NCBI GenBank assembly: GCA_010909165.1 | Contig: MU008185.1 | Location: 62,001-126,000 of the forward strand | Direction: 5' to 3' | Source of the DNA: Anthoceros angustus | Taxonomy: Eukaryota; Streptophyta; Anthocerotopsida; Anthocerotales; Anthocerotaceae | Length of the DNA stretch: 64,000 nucleotides | In this document: piece after piece, positions 11,626-21,722 of the stretch | Position numbering within the stretch: position 1 is the first letter of the stretch | Layout of the letters: the number at the start of each line of letters is the position of its first letter | Program-made: the position numbers and the translations under genes | Notes under the pieces: generated by a model | Seen by the model: the letters and a program-made list of their open reading frames with translations, nothing else | What the model was told of the DNA's origin: nothing | Database searches by the model: none

Positions 11626-13446
11626 ATGTCCTCAAATCCCATAGATGCATTGTTAGCATCTCTCGTACAGCAATTTCAGTCTTTAAGCATACAGCCACCC
11701 CCTGCACAAATATACAAGATGGCTACCACCCCTTCTCCAGTATTCACAACAGATTTGAAGGAGAAAGACCGTCTCAACGGCCAGAACTACAAAACCTGGC
11801 GTGTGAGAATGAAGAGTATCTTGCTGGCTCGTAGTGTTTGGTCCATAGTTGATAAAACATATGCCAAACCGAATCCCAATGCTACTCCAGCACCTACAGC
11901 AGATGAAATTGCTAAGTGGGATCAGCATAATGGAATAGCAGTTGCTCTTCTTGTAAATGGGATAGATACAGATCTTGTATCAGATGTAGAACCCTTGACA
12001 GAGGCTTCTGAAATTTGGGCACAACTAGAGAAAACATATCAGCAGCAGATTATGATGTCTCTGTGTGCAGTGCAAACAGAATTTTTCTTGTTGCGCATGA
12101 AAGAGGGAGAGAAAGTGTCGGCACATACCAGTAAGTTCCGACGTCTTAGAGCTCAGATTACCTTGTTGACTGGTGAGAAAATACCAGAAACACAGGTAAT
12201 TGCAAAGCTCCTCTCTAGTTTACCTCCCTCATATCAAGCTTTTGTGACAACCCAAAATGGGCCTATCAAACCATCTGGTGCTGCTGGTTCTTCTGCAAGC
12301 ACAATCACTGTTGAAGACGTGATTGGGGCCTTGTATCAAGAAGAGCAGGCCCGCATGCTTTCTGCTGGAGTCCCTAGGAACAAGGCAAAAAAGGCATTGT
12401 CGACAGGTTTTAAACCCAACAGAGGGAAAGCCAAAAGCAAGGTTGGAGGTAGACCTGAACCTTCATCTTTTTCATCTCCCAAGAGGCCGGGAAACTGCAA
12501 TTGGTGCGGCATCGCTGGTCACTGGGCAAGAGAGTGCAAGAAAAAGAAGTCAGGAGAACCTCAGCGTACTCAAAAAGGCACTGCAACAATTGCCATCAAA
12601 GAGACAAAATCAGGTGACACCAAACCTGTGGTGAAGATCTTTACGATTTGTCTTGCCAGTGCATGGTATGAGGAGGGCAGCTGGTATCTTGATTCCGGGG
12701 CCACCTCTCACATATGCACAAAGAAAGATCAGTTCTTCACATTAGGCCTTAGCAATTCTGCTGACAAGGTGCTACTTGGTGATGAACAAAACAAGACTAG
12801 CCTACAGATCAAAGGACATGGAACCTGTAAGTTCACATTACATGATGGTTCTGTCCTGACCCTTGATGATGTGCTGTATGTACCCACTATGGCCAAAAAT
12901 TTACTATCACTGAGCAAGCTGATGCAACTCAAGCGTTACGAACTTCGTGTCGTGGATGACACATGTTCTTTCTATAAGAAGGATGCCGACCAGATCCTTT
13001 TGTTCAAAGGCATACCAGATAACGACCTATATAGGTTGGACATATTTCCCATACGTCATCAGGCTAATCTGGTTTCCAAGGATACACAAAAACTGGCTGT
13101 TCTGTGGCATGCACGGCTAAGACACGTCAACAAGCACAAACTTGTTGACATGTCTCTTCAGCAATGTCATCTTGAGCCCCTACCTCGTTGCTTCAAGGAT
13201 CTTCCATCTTGTGAGGCGTGCATTGTTGCTAAACAGAAACAACAGCCCTTCCCATCCTTGGCTACCTTCCGAGCAACACAAGTACTTGAATTAATACACG
13301 CGGATATATCAGGCAAGATACATGTCCCCTCTGTAGGAGGATCTCACTACTATCTTTGCTTAACGGACGATTTTTCGAGATATACCTGGACTTTTCCTAT
13401 GCAGCAGAAAGTGACACCTTCGAAACATTTCGTGCTTGGCTTGTGA
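11626..13446 (+). CDS. Ty1/copia Gag-protease-integrase polyprotein, N-terminal 606 codons
   Basis: This is an open frame for the front half of a copia polyprotein. In order it shows a UBN2-type gag region (residues ~40-230), a CCHC zinc knuckle CNWCGIAGHWARECKKKK (~290), the aspartic protease motif WYLDSGATSHIC (~345), the GAG-pre-integrase HARLRHVNKHKL with the CEACIVAKQK zinc-binding end (~500-545), and the start of the integrase core with HADISG and DDFSRYTW (~560-590). The copia order, integrase before RT, is clear from the downstream frames. The frame ends because a run of A residues near 13410 is one base shorter than in the duplicate at 14230. The usual ATG context precedes residue 1; a downstream ATG at 11719 is also possible. 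Confidence 0.93.
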   Translation: MSSNPIDALLASLVQQFQSLSIQPPPAQIYKMATTPSPVFTTDLKEKDRLNGQNYKTWRVRMKSILLARSVWSIVDKTYAKPNPNATPAPTADEIAKWDQHNGIAVALLVNGIDTDLVSDVEPLTEASEIWAQLEKTYQQQIMMSLCAVQTEFFLLRMKEGEKVSAHTSKFRRLRAQITLLTGEKIPETQVIAKLLSSLPPSYQAFVTTQNGPIKPSGAAGSSASTITVEDVIGALYQEEQARMLSAGVPRNKAKKALSTGFKPNRGKAKSKVGGRPEPSSFSSPKRPGNCNWCGIAGHWARECKKKKSGEPQRTQKGTATIAIKETKSGDTKPVVKIFTICLASAWYEEGSWYLDSGATSHICTKKDQFFTLGLSNSADKVLLGDEQNKTSLQIKGHGTCKFTLHDGSVLTLDDVLYVPTMAKNLLSLSKLMQLKRYELRVVDDTCSFYKKDADQILLFKGIPDNDLYRLDIFPIRHQANLVSKDTQKLAVLWHARLRHVNKHKLVDMSLQQCHLEPLPRCFKDLPSCEACIVAKQKQQPFPSLATFRATQVLELIHADISGKIHVPSVGGSHYYLCLTDDFSRYTWTFPMQQKVTPSKHFVLGL

Positions 13447-13990
13447 CTGTCCAACAACAGACAGGCCATCTTCTCAAGTTGCTTCGTACAGACAATGGCA
13501 CTGAATTTATCAATCATGCCTTTGATGACCTGCTGCAGGAACACGGTATTCAAAGATAGCTCACTGTACCTTATACACCGCAACAGAACGGTGTAGCAGA
13601 GCGTAAGAATCAGACCTTACTCTCTATGACACGCAGCATGTTGTTATGGGCTGGCCTTCCCAAAATCTTGAAGCTATTATTCTGACCACATTATGTGCTA
13701 TGAGCTCTTCACTCATTCAGTCCCTAAGAAAACGCCTTTTGAAGCTTTCTGGAACCGGAAACCCAGCCTTCTCCATCTCCGTGTTTTTGGCTCAAGAGCT
13801 TTTGCTCTCATCCCGAGGAGGAAAGAAGCGGATCGAGCCCAAGCTCTTATTTTTGTCGGATCGGTGAACAAGTGAAGGCCTACAAACTATACAATCCTGC
13901 AACCAGATTGTATGGCGTTACCGTAAGCCCTTGAACCCGGTCACTGAACTGTCACATTTGGATTACGAGGAGATACTAACCTTATTGAAG
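13390..13990 (+). pseudogene. Copia integrase continuation, frameshifted
   Basis: After the frameshift, another frame gives LLRTDNGTEFINHAFDDLL, the second catalytic Asp region of the integrase core, and then stops at 13557. Further short frames carry the FEAFWNRKPSLLHLRVFG segment. The order matches a copia integrase but three or more frame changes break it. Confidence 0.8.
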
Positions 13991-14029
13991 GAGAAACTTC
14001 ATATTCACAATTTCCACAAGATGCTTGAA

Positions 14030-14760
14030 GGATCTTCCATCTTGTAGGCGTGCATTGTTGCTAAGCGAAACTGACCCTTCCATCCTTGGCTACCTTGAGC
14101 AACACAAGTACTTGAATTAATACACGCGGATATATCAGGCAAGATACATGTCCCCTCTGTAGGAGGATCTCACTACTATCTTTGCTTAACGGACGATTTT
14201 TCGAGATATACCTGGACTTTTCCTATGCAGCAGAAAAGTGACACCTTCGAAACATTTCGTGCTTGGCTTGTGACTGTCCAACAACAGACAGGCCATCTTC
14301 TCAAGTTGCTTCGTACAGACAATGGCACTGAATTTATCAATCATGCCTTTGATGACCTGCTGCAGGAACACGGTATTCAAAGATAGCTCAGCACCTTATA
14401 CACATAGCGGTGTAGCGGGCGTAAATCGGACCTTACTCTCTATGACCGCAGCATGTTGTTATGGGCTGGCCTTCCCAAAATCTGAAAATGAAGCTATTAT
14501 TCTGACCACATATGTATAGAGCTCTTCACTCATTATCCTAAACGCCTTTGAAGCTACGGGCGGAAAGCCTTCTCCATCTCCGTGTTTTTGGCTCAAGAGC
14601 TTTTGCTCTCATCCCAGAGGAGAAGAGGAAGAAACTGGATCCGAGAGCCCAAGCTCTTATTTTTGTCGGATACAGTGAACAAGTGAAGGCCTACAAACTA
14701 TACAATCCTGCAACCCAGCAGTTATGGCGTTCTGTCACTTTTATCGAACCTGAACTGTAA
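14030..14760 (+). pseudogene. Partial tandem duplicate of the copia integrase segment
   Basis: The segment from the GAG-pre-integrase end (CEACIVAK region, here broken) through RTDNGTEF and LRVFGSRAFALIP to FVGYSEQVKAYKLYNPAT repeats 13190-13990 at ~835 bp spacing. The A-run lost in copy 1 is intact here, while the first 100 bp are degraded and copy 1 is worse at the end. Many differences fall at CAG/CTG sites. Confidence 0.8.
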
Positions 14761-14870
14761 CACGGGACTCATTGGATTAGAAGGGAGATACTAACCTTAT
14801 TGAAGGAGAAACTTCATATTCACAATTTCCACAAGATGCTTCTGAAGAAGAAGAAAAAGATTTCGAGATT

Positions 14871-16154
14871 GTGTTTCCTGATCCACCACCTGTACAGAAT
14901 CCACAGCCTGTTATTCCCATGCAACCTGTACGACAGATACCATTAGCAGGAAATGATCCAGACCCACCTGATGGCGAACCTCCAGTTGCTGAACATGATG
15001 AGCTAGGTTTAGAGGGAGCAGATGCTGCACATCACAATGCACAAGACGAATATGATTTTCTGAATGGAGACCAAAATCATGCAGAAATAGCTGATGATGC
15101 TCATGAGCCTGTACAAGTTGTAATTGAACTTGAACCTGAACCACTTAGACGCTCCTCTAGACATCGTCCTCCTCCAGACCAATGGAAAGAACCACCATAT
15201 CAGTCAGTTGATTTCAGGACTTCCTATGCTGAGGCTGTCCATTCTGCATCTATGACTTTACACCTTGAGCCACAGTCCTACAAGGAAGCTTGCTCAAGCC
15301 CAGAATCTGAAAAATGGAGAATTGCGATTGAGGACGAATACAACTCTTTGGTAAAGAACCAAACCTGGAAACTAGTTGATCTTCCTCCTGGTCGAAAGCC
15401 CATATCATGTAAATGGGTGTTTAAATTAAAGCTCAATGCAAAAGGGGAGATAGCACGCTACAAGGCACGTTTGGTAGCTAGAGGCTTCACTCAGGTGGAA
15501 GGCCTGGATTACCAGGAAACATTTTCCCCAGTAGTCAGATCACAATCAATCAGGGTGATTCTTGCACTTGCTGCTGAGTATGACTTGGATTTACACCAAA
15601 TGGATGTGTGCACGGCCTTCCTATATGGATCTCTCGATGAAGATCTATATATGACACAACCAGAGGGTTATGAAGACCCCAAACATCCTGGAAAGGTTCT
15701 CAAGCTGCTTAAAACGATTTACGGCTTGAAACAAAGTGGCAGAGTGTGGTACCTGACCATTTATGTGTATTTGCTGAGTGTATCCTTCGTTCAAAGTGCT
15801 GCAGACAGCAATGTTTATAGACTGTCAAGAGGAGATGCTTATGTTGTGCTCGCCTTATACGTTGACGACGTGATCCTGGCGACAAACAATCAAGACCTGT
15901 TAGCAGAAGTCAAAACAATGCTAAGCAGTAAGTTTGAGATGAAAGATATAGGGGAATTGAAATTCTGTTTGGGCATCCAGTTGCTCCGGGTCAGATCTGA
16001 AGGTCTGCTGTACATACACCAGTATAAGTACATCCAACAGCTGCTGGATAAATTCAAACTCGATGAGGCACGTCCTGCCTCTACCCCATCTGCCCTAGGA
16101 GCTAAGCTTACAAGCTACAGTGTCCACAGTCTGCTGAAGAACAAAAGGAGATGA
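14871..16154 (+). CDS. Ty1/copia reverse transcriptase segment
   Basis: The open frame of 427 codons has an acidic linker (PDPPDGEPPVAEHDELG), a basic RRSSRHRPPPDQW stretch, then the RVT_2 domain. Visible motifs are WKLVDLPPGRKPISCKWVFK, ARGFTQVEGLDYQETFSPV, LHQMDVCTAFLYG, the catalytic LYVDDVILA and LGIQLLR. The palm and fingers are complete. The frame ends just before the RNase H connection, whose frame overlaps by 4 bp at 16151, consistent with a single indel in an originally continuous polyprotein. Confidence 0.93.
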   Translation: MFPDPPPVQNPQPVIPMQPVRQIPLAGNDPDPPDGEPPVAEHDELGLEGADAAHHNAQDEYDFLNGDQNHAEIADDAHEPVQVVIELEPEPLRRSSRHRPPPDQWKEPPYQSVDFRTSYAEAVHSASMTLHLEPQSYKEACSSPESEKWRIAIEDEYNSLVKNQTWKLVDLPPGRKPISCKWVFKLKLNAKGEIARYKARLVARGFTQVEGLDYQETFSPVVRSQSIRVILALAAEYDLDLHQMDVCTAFLYGSLDEDLYMTQPEGYEDPKHPGKVLKLLKTIYGLKQSGRVWYLTIYVYLLSVSFVQSAADSNVYRLSRGDAYVVLALYVDDVILATNNQDLLAEVKTMLSSKFEMKDIGELKFCLGIQLLRVRSEGLLYIHQYKYIQQLLDKFKLDEARPASTPSALGAKLTSYSVHSLLKNKRR

Positions 16155-16861
16155 TAGATATCCCTTACCGTCATGCAATAGGTAGCCTGCTGTTTGTAGC
16201 AAACTGGACTCGTCCAGATATACAATACTCCGTCAGTACCCTGTCACAATTTCTAGAGAAGCCTGGTAAGGCACACTGGGTAGCTGCTAAACGTGTATTT
16301 AGATATCTAAAAGGGACCCAATACTATGGACTTGTCTATAAAAGCAGCGGACAAGGACAGCTTACTCTAAGAGGATTTACAGATGCAGATTGGGCATCTG
16401 ATAGCGACAGCCATAAAAGCTTATCTACATATTGCTTTTTATTAGCATCTGCGGCTGTAAGTTGGAGCTGCAAAAAGCAGACGTCAATTGCTCTATCCTC
16501 GACAGAAGCTGAATACAAAAGCTTAACAGATGCCTCAAAGGAGGCAGAGTGGGAACGTACCTTCCTACAAGACCTTGGGCAGCAGCAGACAGCAGCAACT
16601 CCACTCCTGTGTGATAATATATCAGCACTTGCCCTAGTTGCAAATCCTCGCTTTCACGCAAGAACAAAACATATCGAGATACAACATCATTATATCAGGG
16701 ATGTTGTTGAGCGAGGAGTTGTCAAAGTTGGCTATGTGAGCACAGAAGACAATACTGCTGACATCCTAACCAAAGCCCTGCCTAAGTATAAGCACTTTCT
16801 ACACATGGCCGGACTTGGCTTACAGGATTTCTCAGGGTATTTCAACGACGAGCTGGCATGA
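16151..16861 (+). CDS. Ty1/copia RNase H segment
   Basis: This is the C-terminal part of the copia polyprotein, 236 codons. It reads IPYRHAIGSLLFVANWTRPD and then GFTDADWASDSDSHKS, SSTEAEYKSLTDASKEAEW and CDNISALALVANP. It ends with HTKHIEIQHHYIRD-type and DILTKALP motifs. The conserved Asp-Glu-Asp set of the RNase H fold is present. It follows RT directly with a short frame overlap. A purine-rich GGTGAGGGGGTGGGA lies 20 bp after the stop and is a plausible polypurine tract. Confidence 0.92.
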   Translation: MIDIPYRHAIGSLLFVANWTRPDIQYSVSTLSQFLEKPGKAHWVAAKRVFRYLKGTQYYGLVYKSSGQGQLTLRGFTDADWASDSDSHKSLSTYCFLLASAAVSWSCKKQTSIALSSTEAEYKSLTDASKEAEWERTFLQDLGQQQTAATPLLCDNISALALVANPRFHARTKHIEIQHHYIRDVVERGVVKVGYVSTEDNTADILTKALPKYKHFLHMAGLGLQDFSGYFNDELA

Positions 16862-16884
16862 GCAACTGTGGACTTATCTGGTGG

Positions 16885-16900
16885 GTGAGGGGGTGGGAGC
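16885..16900 (+). promoter_or_regulatory. Candidate polypurine tract of the copia element
   Basis: A purine-rich run (GGTGAGGGGGTGGGAG) follows the RNase H stop, where the plus-strand primer of copia elements normally sits. No LTR start matching 5' sequence is visible right after it. Confidence 0.4.
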
Positions 16901-17083
16901 CCTTGCTCCCTGATATAGATGTTAAATCAACTGCCTCTTTGCCGCCAGGTTATAAGAACTGCGACACACACACAACATCAGTTTTTGTTATGCAGTGATT
17001 ACAGTTGGCTCAGCACAGCAGAAATGTTCATCAGCAGGCGGATGAAGCCCCACGATTACCTTATCGCCTGGCTGCTTGACACC

Positions 17084-17407
17084 TCAACGACCGTATTCGC
17101 CATCTTCCTTAAGCTGGCCCAAGAGCTTCACTGCCTCCCTAAGACGGACGACCAAGCCAGCCTCTCTCTCGATTTCCTCCTGCGTCCATGGCCGGAGTTC
17201 TTCTGCCCCGTCCTTGCCAGCTGGTACTGGCCTCCTCCAGCTCAGAGTGATGTTAAGCTCAACCCGGTATCCCATGATATTCAGGTGCTGGCCACAGCAC
17301 AGGCGATGCTCCTCCCCATCAGTCACAATTTCAGGCTCCTGGATAGTGGATTGGGAGCTGGATTCCTGTCCGTGCTCCATCCTTGTCTCACACCCTTCCA
17401 CCTCCAA
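17084..17407 (-). CDS. Antisense ORF between copia RNase H and 3' LTR, unrecognised, 107 codons
   Basis: On the minus strand a clean frame begins MEVEGCETRMEHGQESS and contains MGYRVELNITLSWRRPV and LRPWTQEEIEREAGLVVRLR, then ends at a stop near 17084. Composition is balanced and looks like a cellular protein with a helical C-terminal half rather than a retroviral one. It lies in the region between RNase H and the 3' LTR, where plant LTR elements sometimes carry captured gene pieces in antisense. I cannot name the source gene. A 171-codon plus-strand frame over the same stretch is probably its shadow. Confidence 0.45.
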   Translation of the reverse strand: MEVEGCETRMEHGQESSSQSTIQEPEIVTDGEEHRLCCGQHLNIMGYRVELNITLSWRRPVPAGKDGAEELRPWTQEEIEREAGLVVRLREAVKLLGQLKEDGEYGR

Positions 17408-17700
17408 ACTACGTCACGGGATATAGAGCTCTAGGCCTTGAAAAGCTAGCTCGAGGCGTACCATAGCATACGATATCCTTCATTGGATGTGAATGCAAAG
17501 CTAGCTCAAGGGAAGAAGCAAGTGAGTCTAGATTCTCGGTGTTCTTCAACTCACCTCCAAACTACGTCACGGGATATAGAGCTAAGACATGCAAAGCGCA
17601 CATGGGAGAAAAATAATTTTGGTGTGTGGGATCGCATATATAGCCTTTACAAATTTGGGCTTGGCAGTTCGGTTGTTGGGCATAATGTCTCGCATGTGCC
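17395..17700 (+). repeat. Repeat module TACGTCACGGGATATAGAGC, two copies
   Basis: The phrase CTCCAAACTACGTCACGGGA with flanking sequence (GATATAGAGCT, AAGCTAGCTC) occurs at 17402 and 17552. It recurs at 18060-18430 and 48505-48890 in a ~170-bp periodic arrangement with the phrase GTGTGGGATCGCATATATAG. Confidence 0.6.
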
Positions 17701-17717
17701 TTCTTAAGCCTGTCCAG

Positions 17718-17729
17718 CTTAAGAGGGAG
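17718..17729 (+). promoter_or_regulatory. Polypurine tract before alpha LTR
   Basis: CTTAAGAGGGAG immediately precedes the TGTGAATCG LTR start, as expected for a plus-strand primer of an LTR retroelement. Confidence 0.7.
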
Positions 17730-17942
17730 TGTGAATCGTTAACCCTGGACAGCTTATGCTAGCTATTGTTAGGGTTATGTTAATATACATTTAATTTTGC
17801 AACCTTTAGATATTAGGGTTTAGTATAAAAACACATCTGAGATACTTTGCTAATTAATCACTTTTGTTTTGTGAGACTCGTGCCATTGCTCTTTAGGCTC
17901 TCGTCTTACACAACGTGCATAAACGATGCCCGTTAATTGATA
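17730..17942 (+). repeat. Short LTR (family alpha), copy 4, probable 3' LTR
   Basis: It is almost identical over its full length to copy 1 at 6580-6790. It starts TGTGAATCGTTAACCCTGG and ends CGTTAATTGATA, then changes into unrelated repeat sequence rather than a primer site, so it is a 3' LTR. Confidence 0.85.
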
Positions 17943-18465
17943 TCGGCATCCATCCTTGTCTCACACCCTTCCACCTCCGCATCCATCCTTGTCTCACACC
18001 CTGCAATTGCTACAACCTACAACGGAATACGGATGATGTCGAACCTCCGATAGCTACCCACTCCGACCACGGGATATAGAGCTCTAGGCCTTGAAAAGCT
18101 AGCTCGAGGCGAGCTCAAGGGAAGAAGCAAGTGAGTCGATGATTATTTTGGTGTGTGGGATCGCACATATATAGCCTTTACAAATTTGGGCTTGGCGATT
18201 CTCGGTGTTCTTCAACTCACCTCAAACTACGTCACGGGATATAGAGCTCTAGGCCTTGCAAAGCTAGCTCAAGGGACGAAGCAAGTGAGTCGATAATAAT
18301 TTTGGTGTGTGGGATCGCATATATAGCCTTTAAAATTTGGTCTTGGTAGATTCTCGGTGTTCTTCAACTCACCTCCAAACTACGTCACGGGATATAGAGC
18401 TAAGACATGCAAAGCTAGTTCGAGGAGAAGCTTAAGGAAGAAGAAGCAAGTGAGTCTAGATTCTC
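17943..18465 (+). repeat. Periodic repeat array, duplicated at 48371-48890
   Basis: It contains CATCCATCCTTGTCTCACACC direct repeats, then ~170-bp modules with TACGTCACGGGATATAGAGC and GTGTGGGATCGCATATATAG. The same order is found at 48371-48890, so the two segments are duplicates. No coding potential is seen. Confidence 0.6.
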
Positions 18466-19020
18466 GTAAGATTCTAGTGGACACCTGACTTTCCAATAGC
18501 ATGTTGCGGAACCTACATACATATGTATATATGCGATTTTGGCATCTTCTCTCGTTGGATATGAGTGCAAAGTGCACATGGGAAAGCGAGCATTGTATAT
18601 ATATGTGGAGGAGATGGACAAGCCTCGAGGCGTACCATAGCATACGATATCCTTCATTGGATGTGAATGCAAAGCGCACATGGGAGAAAAATAATTGGTT
18701 TTATTAAAGAAAGAGAATAGATTGGGGTCAGCCATCTATGAAAGGACATCAAAGGAAGATCGCAAGGATTGCTATAGATAGGAGCAATCCACAAGCTCAA
18801 GTGGGATGAAGAGGTGGCTTGCATGCATTGCCCTATGCTTAGTGACCTTGAAAGCCATCCGTTAGCTATTGCTAACCATGTTTCATTAACACTAATCAAT
18901 ACTTAATTAATATAAGCGCTTTAGATTAATTAATACTAATTACTTAAAGACAAGTCATTAGATTAATTAATGCTAATCAAACACTAAACCCAAGTGCGAG
19001 TAGTGTCACACGGTATGACA
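18466..19020 (-). repeat. Ty3-type LTR (family beta), inverted copy
   Basis: Read on the minus strand it starts TGTCATACCGTGTGACAC at 19020 and continues with TTTAGTGTTTGATTAGCATT and AGCAATAGCTAAC. It is an inverted duplicate of 21163-21722; the pair flanks the integrase remnant head to head. Confidence 0.7.
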
Positions 19021-19029
19021 TCCCTTAAG

Positions 19030-20250
19030 TTCCCCATATTTGCGGGCTTTGATTTACGAAGCCCACGATGTTCCATCTGGTCATAAATCTTACTACTACC
19101 ACTCTCAATCGGCTCTATTTTTGGCCTCGGCTCAATCAGACGTCCGAGATTATGTCCTCCTTTGCAACTTATGCCAATGCAACAAAGCTTGTCACCAACG
19201 CCTTGCCGGCTGCTCCAACCCTTGCCTCCCTTTCGCAGGAGCAAGTCACACTTGACTTCATAACCGGATTGCCTCGCATCGGCTTTGATGCGTTCTGGTC
19301 TTCACGAATAAGCTTACTCATCAAGTGCTCCTTGCCTCCACTCGAGACATGCTCTCGAACAAAGCTGCGACTTATTCGGAAAGTGGTTTATCGTGCCCAT
19401 GGCCTCCCTCGCTCTCTTGTGAGCGATCATGATTCAGTTTACGTCCCCGGCAAGCGGTTCACGTGGTCTTGGCACCAAGCTCGTATGTCTCGCCTTTTAT
19501 CCTCGAGACGGATGGTGCTACGAGCGAGCTAATCAAGTTTTAGAGGATATACTCCGTGCTTATGCGGTGTGCACCAAACTCGGTGGCTGGACTTTCTCCA
19601 CCTCGTTGAGTTTGCCTACAACAACGCCCCTAACGCCTCAACCCGAGTTACTCCATTCTTGTTCAACAAAGGTTTTCACCCCACGTTGCTTCCTTGCCTT
19701 TGCTTGTGTCCCTGCTTGTCGATTTTCTCACCCAACGTGTCCAAATTCGCAGAGGCTCGTCGGTTTGCCCATGGAACCCAAAACCAAGCCCAATCGCCAA
19801 TCATCGTCGTCGTCCTCAAGAATTTGCGGTTGGTACCTATGTCTTCTTTATGCCGAATTTATCCCTTCACGGGATTCGTAAGATTTCCCTCGTTTTGTTG
19901 GTCCTTCGTATCCTCCGTTGCATTGGCCTATGAGCTTGCCCTTCCTCCCGAATCTCGCATTCACCGCCTTCCGAACACTAGAACCATGTTTTGATCGGCG
20001 ACCATTTTGCTGCACGCTCGAGCTCGAGTATGCTCACATTGACGATGCACTTCATCCTTCCACCGCTTCGACGACAATAGAATCTACCACCGCCCGGGCA
20101 TATTTCAAAGCCCTTGCACTCACGATCGGAAAAAGTGGGCTCGAACTCATCTTGCGGTTGCTCGCTCGATCGCCATATCGAAGATGATGATTTGCAAGTT
20201 GGTTTCAAAAGACATGGTACGCGACATGGTACCACGTGATTCCAGACTGG
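19030..20250 (+). pseudogene. Ty3/gypsy integrase, multiply frameshifted, copy 2
   Basis: Several overlapping frames together cover an integrase: a degenerate HH-CC zinc finger (GHKSYYYHSQ, YVLLCNLCQCNKACHQRLAG), VTLDFITGLPRIGFDAFW with the first catalytic Asp, AHGLPRSLVSDHDSVYV with the second, the SRRMV/DG region, and DFLHLVEFAYNNAPNASTR followed by TPFLFNKGFHP. At least five frame changes are needed. It is the fuller relative of the copy at 4230-5120. Protease and RT are absent upstream. Confidence 0.85.
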
Positions 20251-20559
20251 TCAGTGTGACGATCGATGTTTGGAATTTGAGGAGCATGGAGTGAATGCCT
20301 TTTATCATGTAAAAAAAAATGTTTCGTTCTCATTTCTCTACTGCGATGATCAGCTCACCAACGTTAACGTTAACGTGAACGTTCGTTGGTGTGATGTTGC
20401 TGCTGTGCAAATGCGCGGAAGGAAAGAAATGATGTTCGACGCTGCGGCTGCTCTTTAGTGAAAGCTTAATTTAATATTTAATTGTAGCTAGCCCAGCGCT
20501 ACACAAGGGCAGATTGTTGCGGACAGTTTGAAGCATAGACCAATGTTGCAGCCGATGGA
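20251..20559 (+). other. Spacer after integrase
   Basis: It is homologous to 5121-5344. It contains the palindrome AACGTTAACGTTAACGT at about 20360 and an 89-bp AT-rich stretch. No gene is visible. Confidence 0.45.
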
Positions 20560-21162
20560 AGGATGCAAATAGTTGGAGAGGAGTCTCTCAAAGCGAAAAC
20601 AAGCTAACTAGGCATGTTCGTTGTTCTAATTATTTATCCTTCTTTGTTGCTTCCGGTGGCGAAATCCAAGGATCCGAGCGAACTGGTGCTCACAAAGCTG
20701 CGTGTACGGGTAGGAGGAAGCCACCTCCAAACCGCAGCGTTTGTCGCATATCGACACCCACCACCTTGCCCTCGTTATCAGGCATGAGATATACTTCGTC
20801 CGGCCCCGCCACGACTCTCATATGAAAAGACATATGGTCGTCCGAACGGCCTGGCGGGCGGTCAGTGAAGATGGAAGCGGGCATGGTGGCCATCACCGTC
20901 GAGACATGCTCGCAAAATCTAGCTCCCACACGCACTTCAAACATGGGAGTCCGGAATCGCGCCACCCTATGGCCACGCATGAGGCGGTCTCGCATGTTGA
21001 AGTGTCCCTTGCATTTAAGAACTTGGAATCACACTAGGCTTGCGCAGAATCAAATAGCTCCAGCTGGCCCGCTTGACGATGCCAGATTGCGACTGCGACA
21101 TCCTCATGAGGCACGTAGAGCACGCTGCCCACAAACACTTCATACCCTATATCGAAACGGGA
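20560..21162. repeat. GC-rich repeat unit, copy D (truncated)
   Basis: It matches the first ~600 bp of copy A, then breaks at the beta LTR start at 21163. It retains several CAG/CTG trinucleotides that are shortened in copies A-C (for example TATCAGGCATG here against TATCGGGCATG and TATCGTGCATG). Confidence 0.7.
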
Positions 21163-21722
21163 TGTCATACCGTGTGACACTACTCTCTGCACTTGGGTTT
21201 AGTGTTTGATTAGCATTAATTAATTTAATGACTTATCTTTAAGTAATTATTATTAATTAATCTAAAGCGCTTATATTAATTAAGTATTGATTAGTGTTAA
21301 TGAAACATGGTTAGCAATAGCTAACAGGATGGCTTTCAAGGTCACTAAGCATAGGGCAATGCATGCAAGCCACCTCTTCATCCCACTTGGACAGTTTTAG
21401 GGATTGCTCCTATCTATAGCAATCCTTGCGATCTTCCTTTGATGTCCTTTCATAGATGGATGACCCTAATCTATTCTCTTTCTTTAATAAAAACCAATTA
21501 TTTTTCTCCCATGTGCAGTTTGCATTCACATCCAATGTAGGATATCGTATGCTATGGTACGCTCTCGAGGCGTGTCCATCTCCTCCACATATATATATAA
21601 TGCCTGCTTTCCCATGTGCACTTTGCACTCATATCCAACCAAAATCGCATATATACATATGTATGTAGATTCCGGCCGCAACATGCTATTGGAAAGCTAT
21701 TGGTGTCCACTGGAATCTTACG
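21163..21722 (+). repeat. Ty3-type LTR (family beta), direct copy
   Basis: It starts TGTCATACCGTGTGACAC and carries the same body as the inverted copy at 18466-19020. The first ~190 bp are shared with the LTRs at 52071, 57206 and 58523, after which the sequences diverge, so two subfamilies share a 5' end. Confidence 0.7.
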
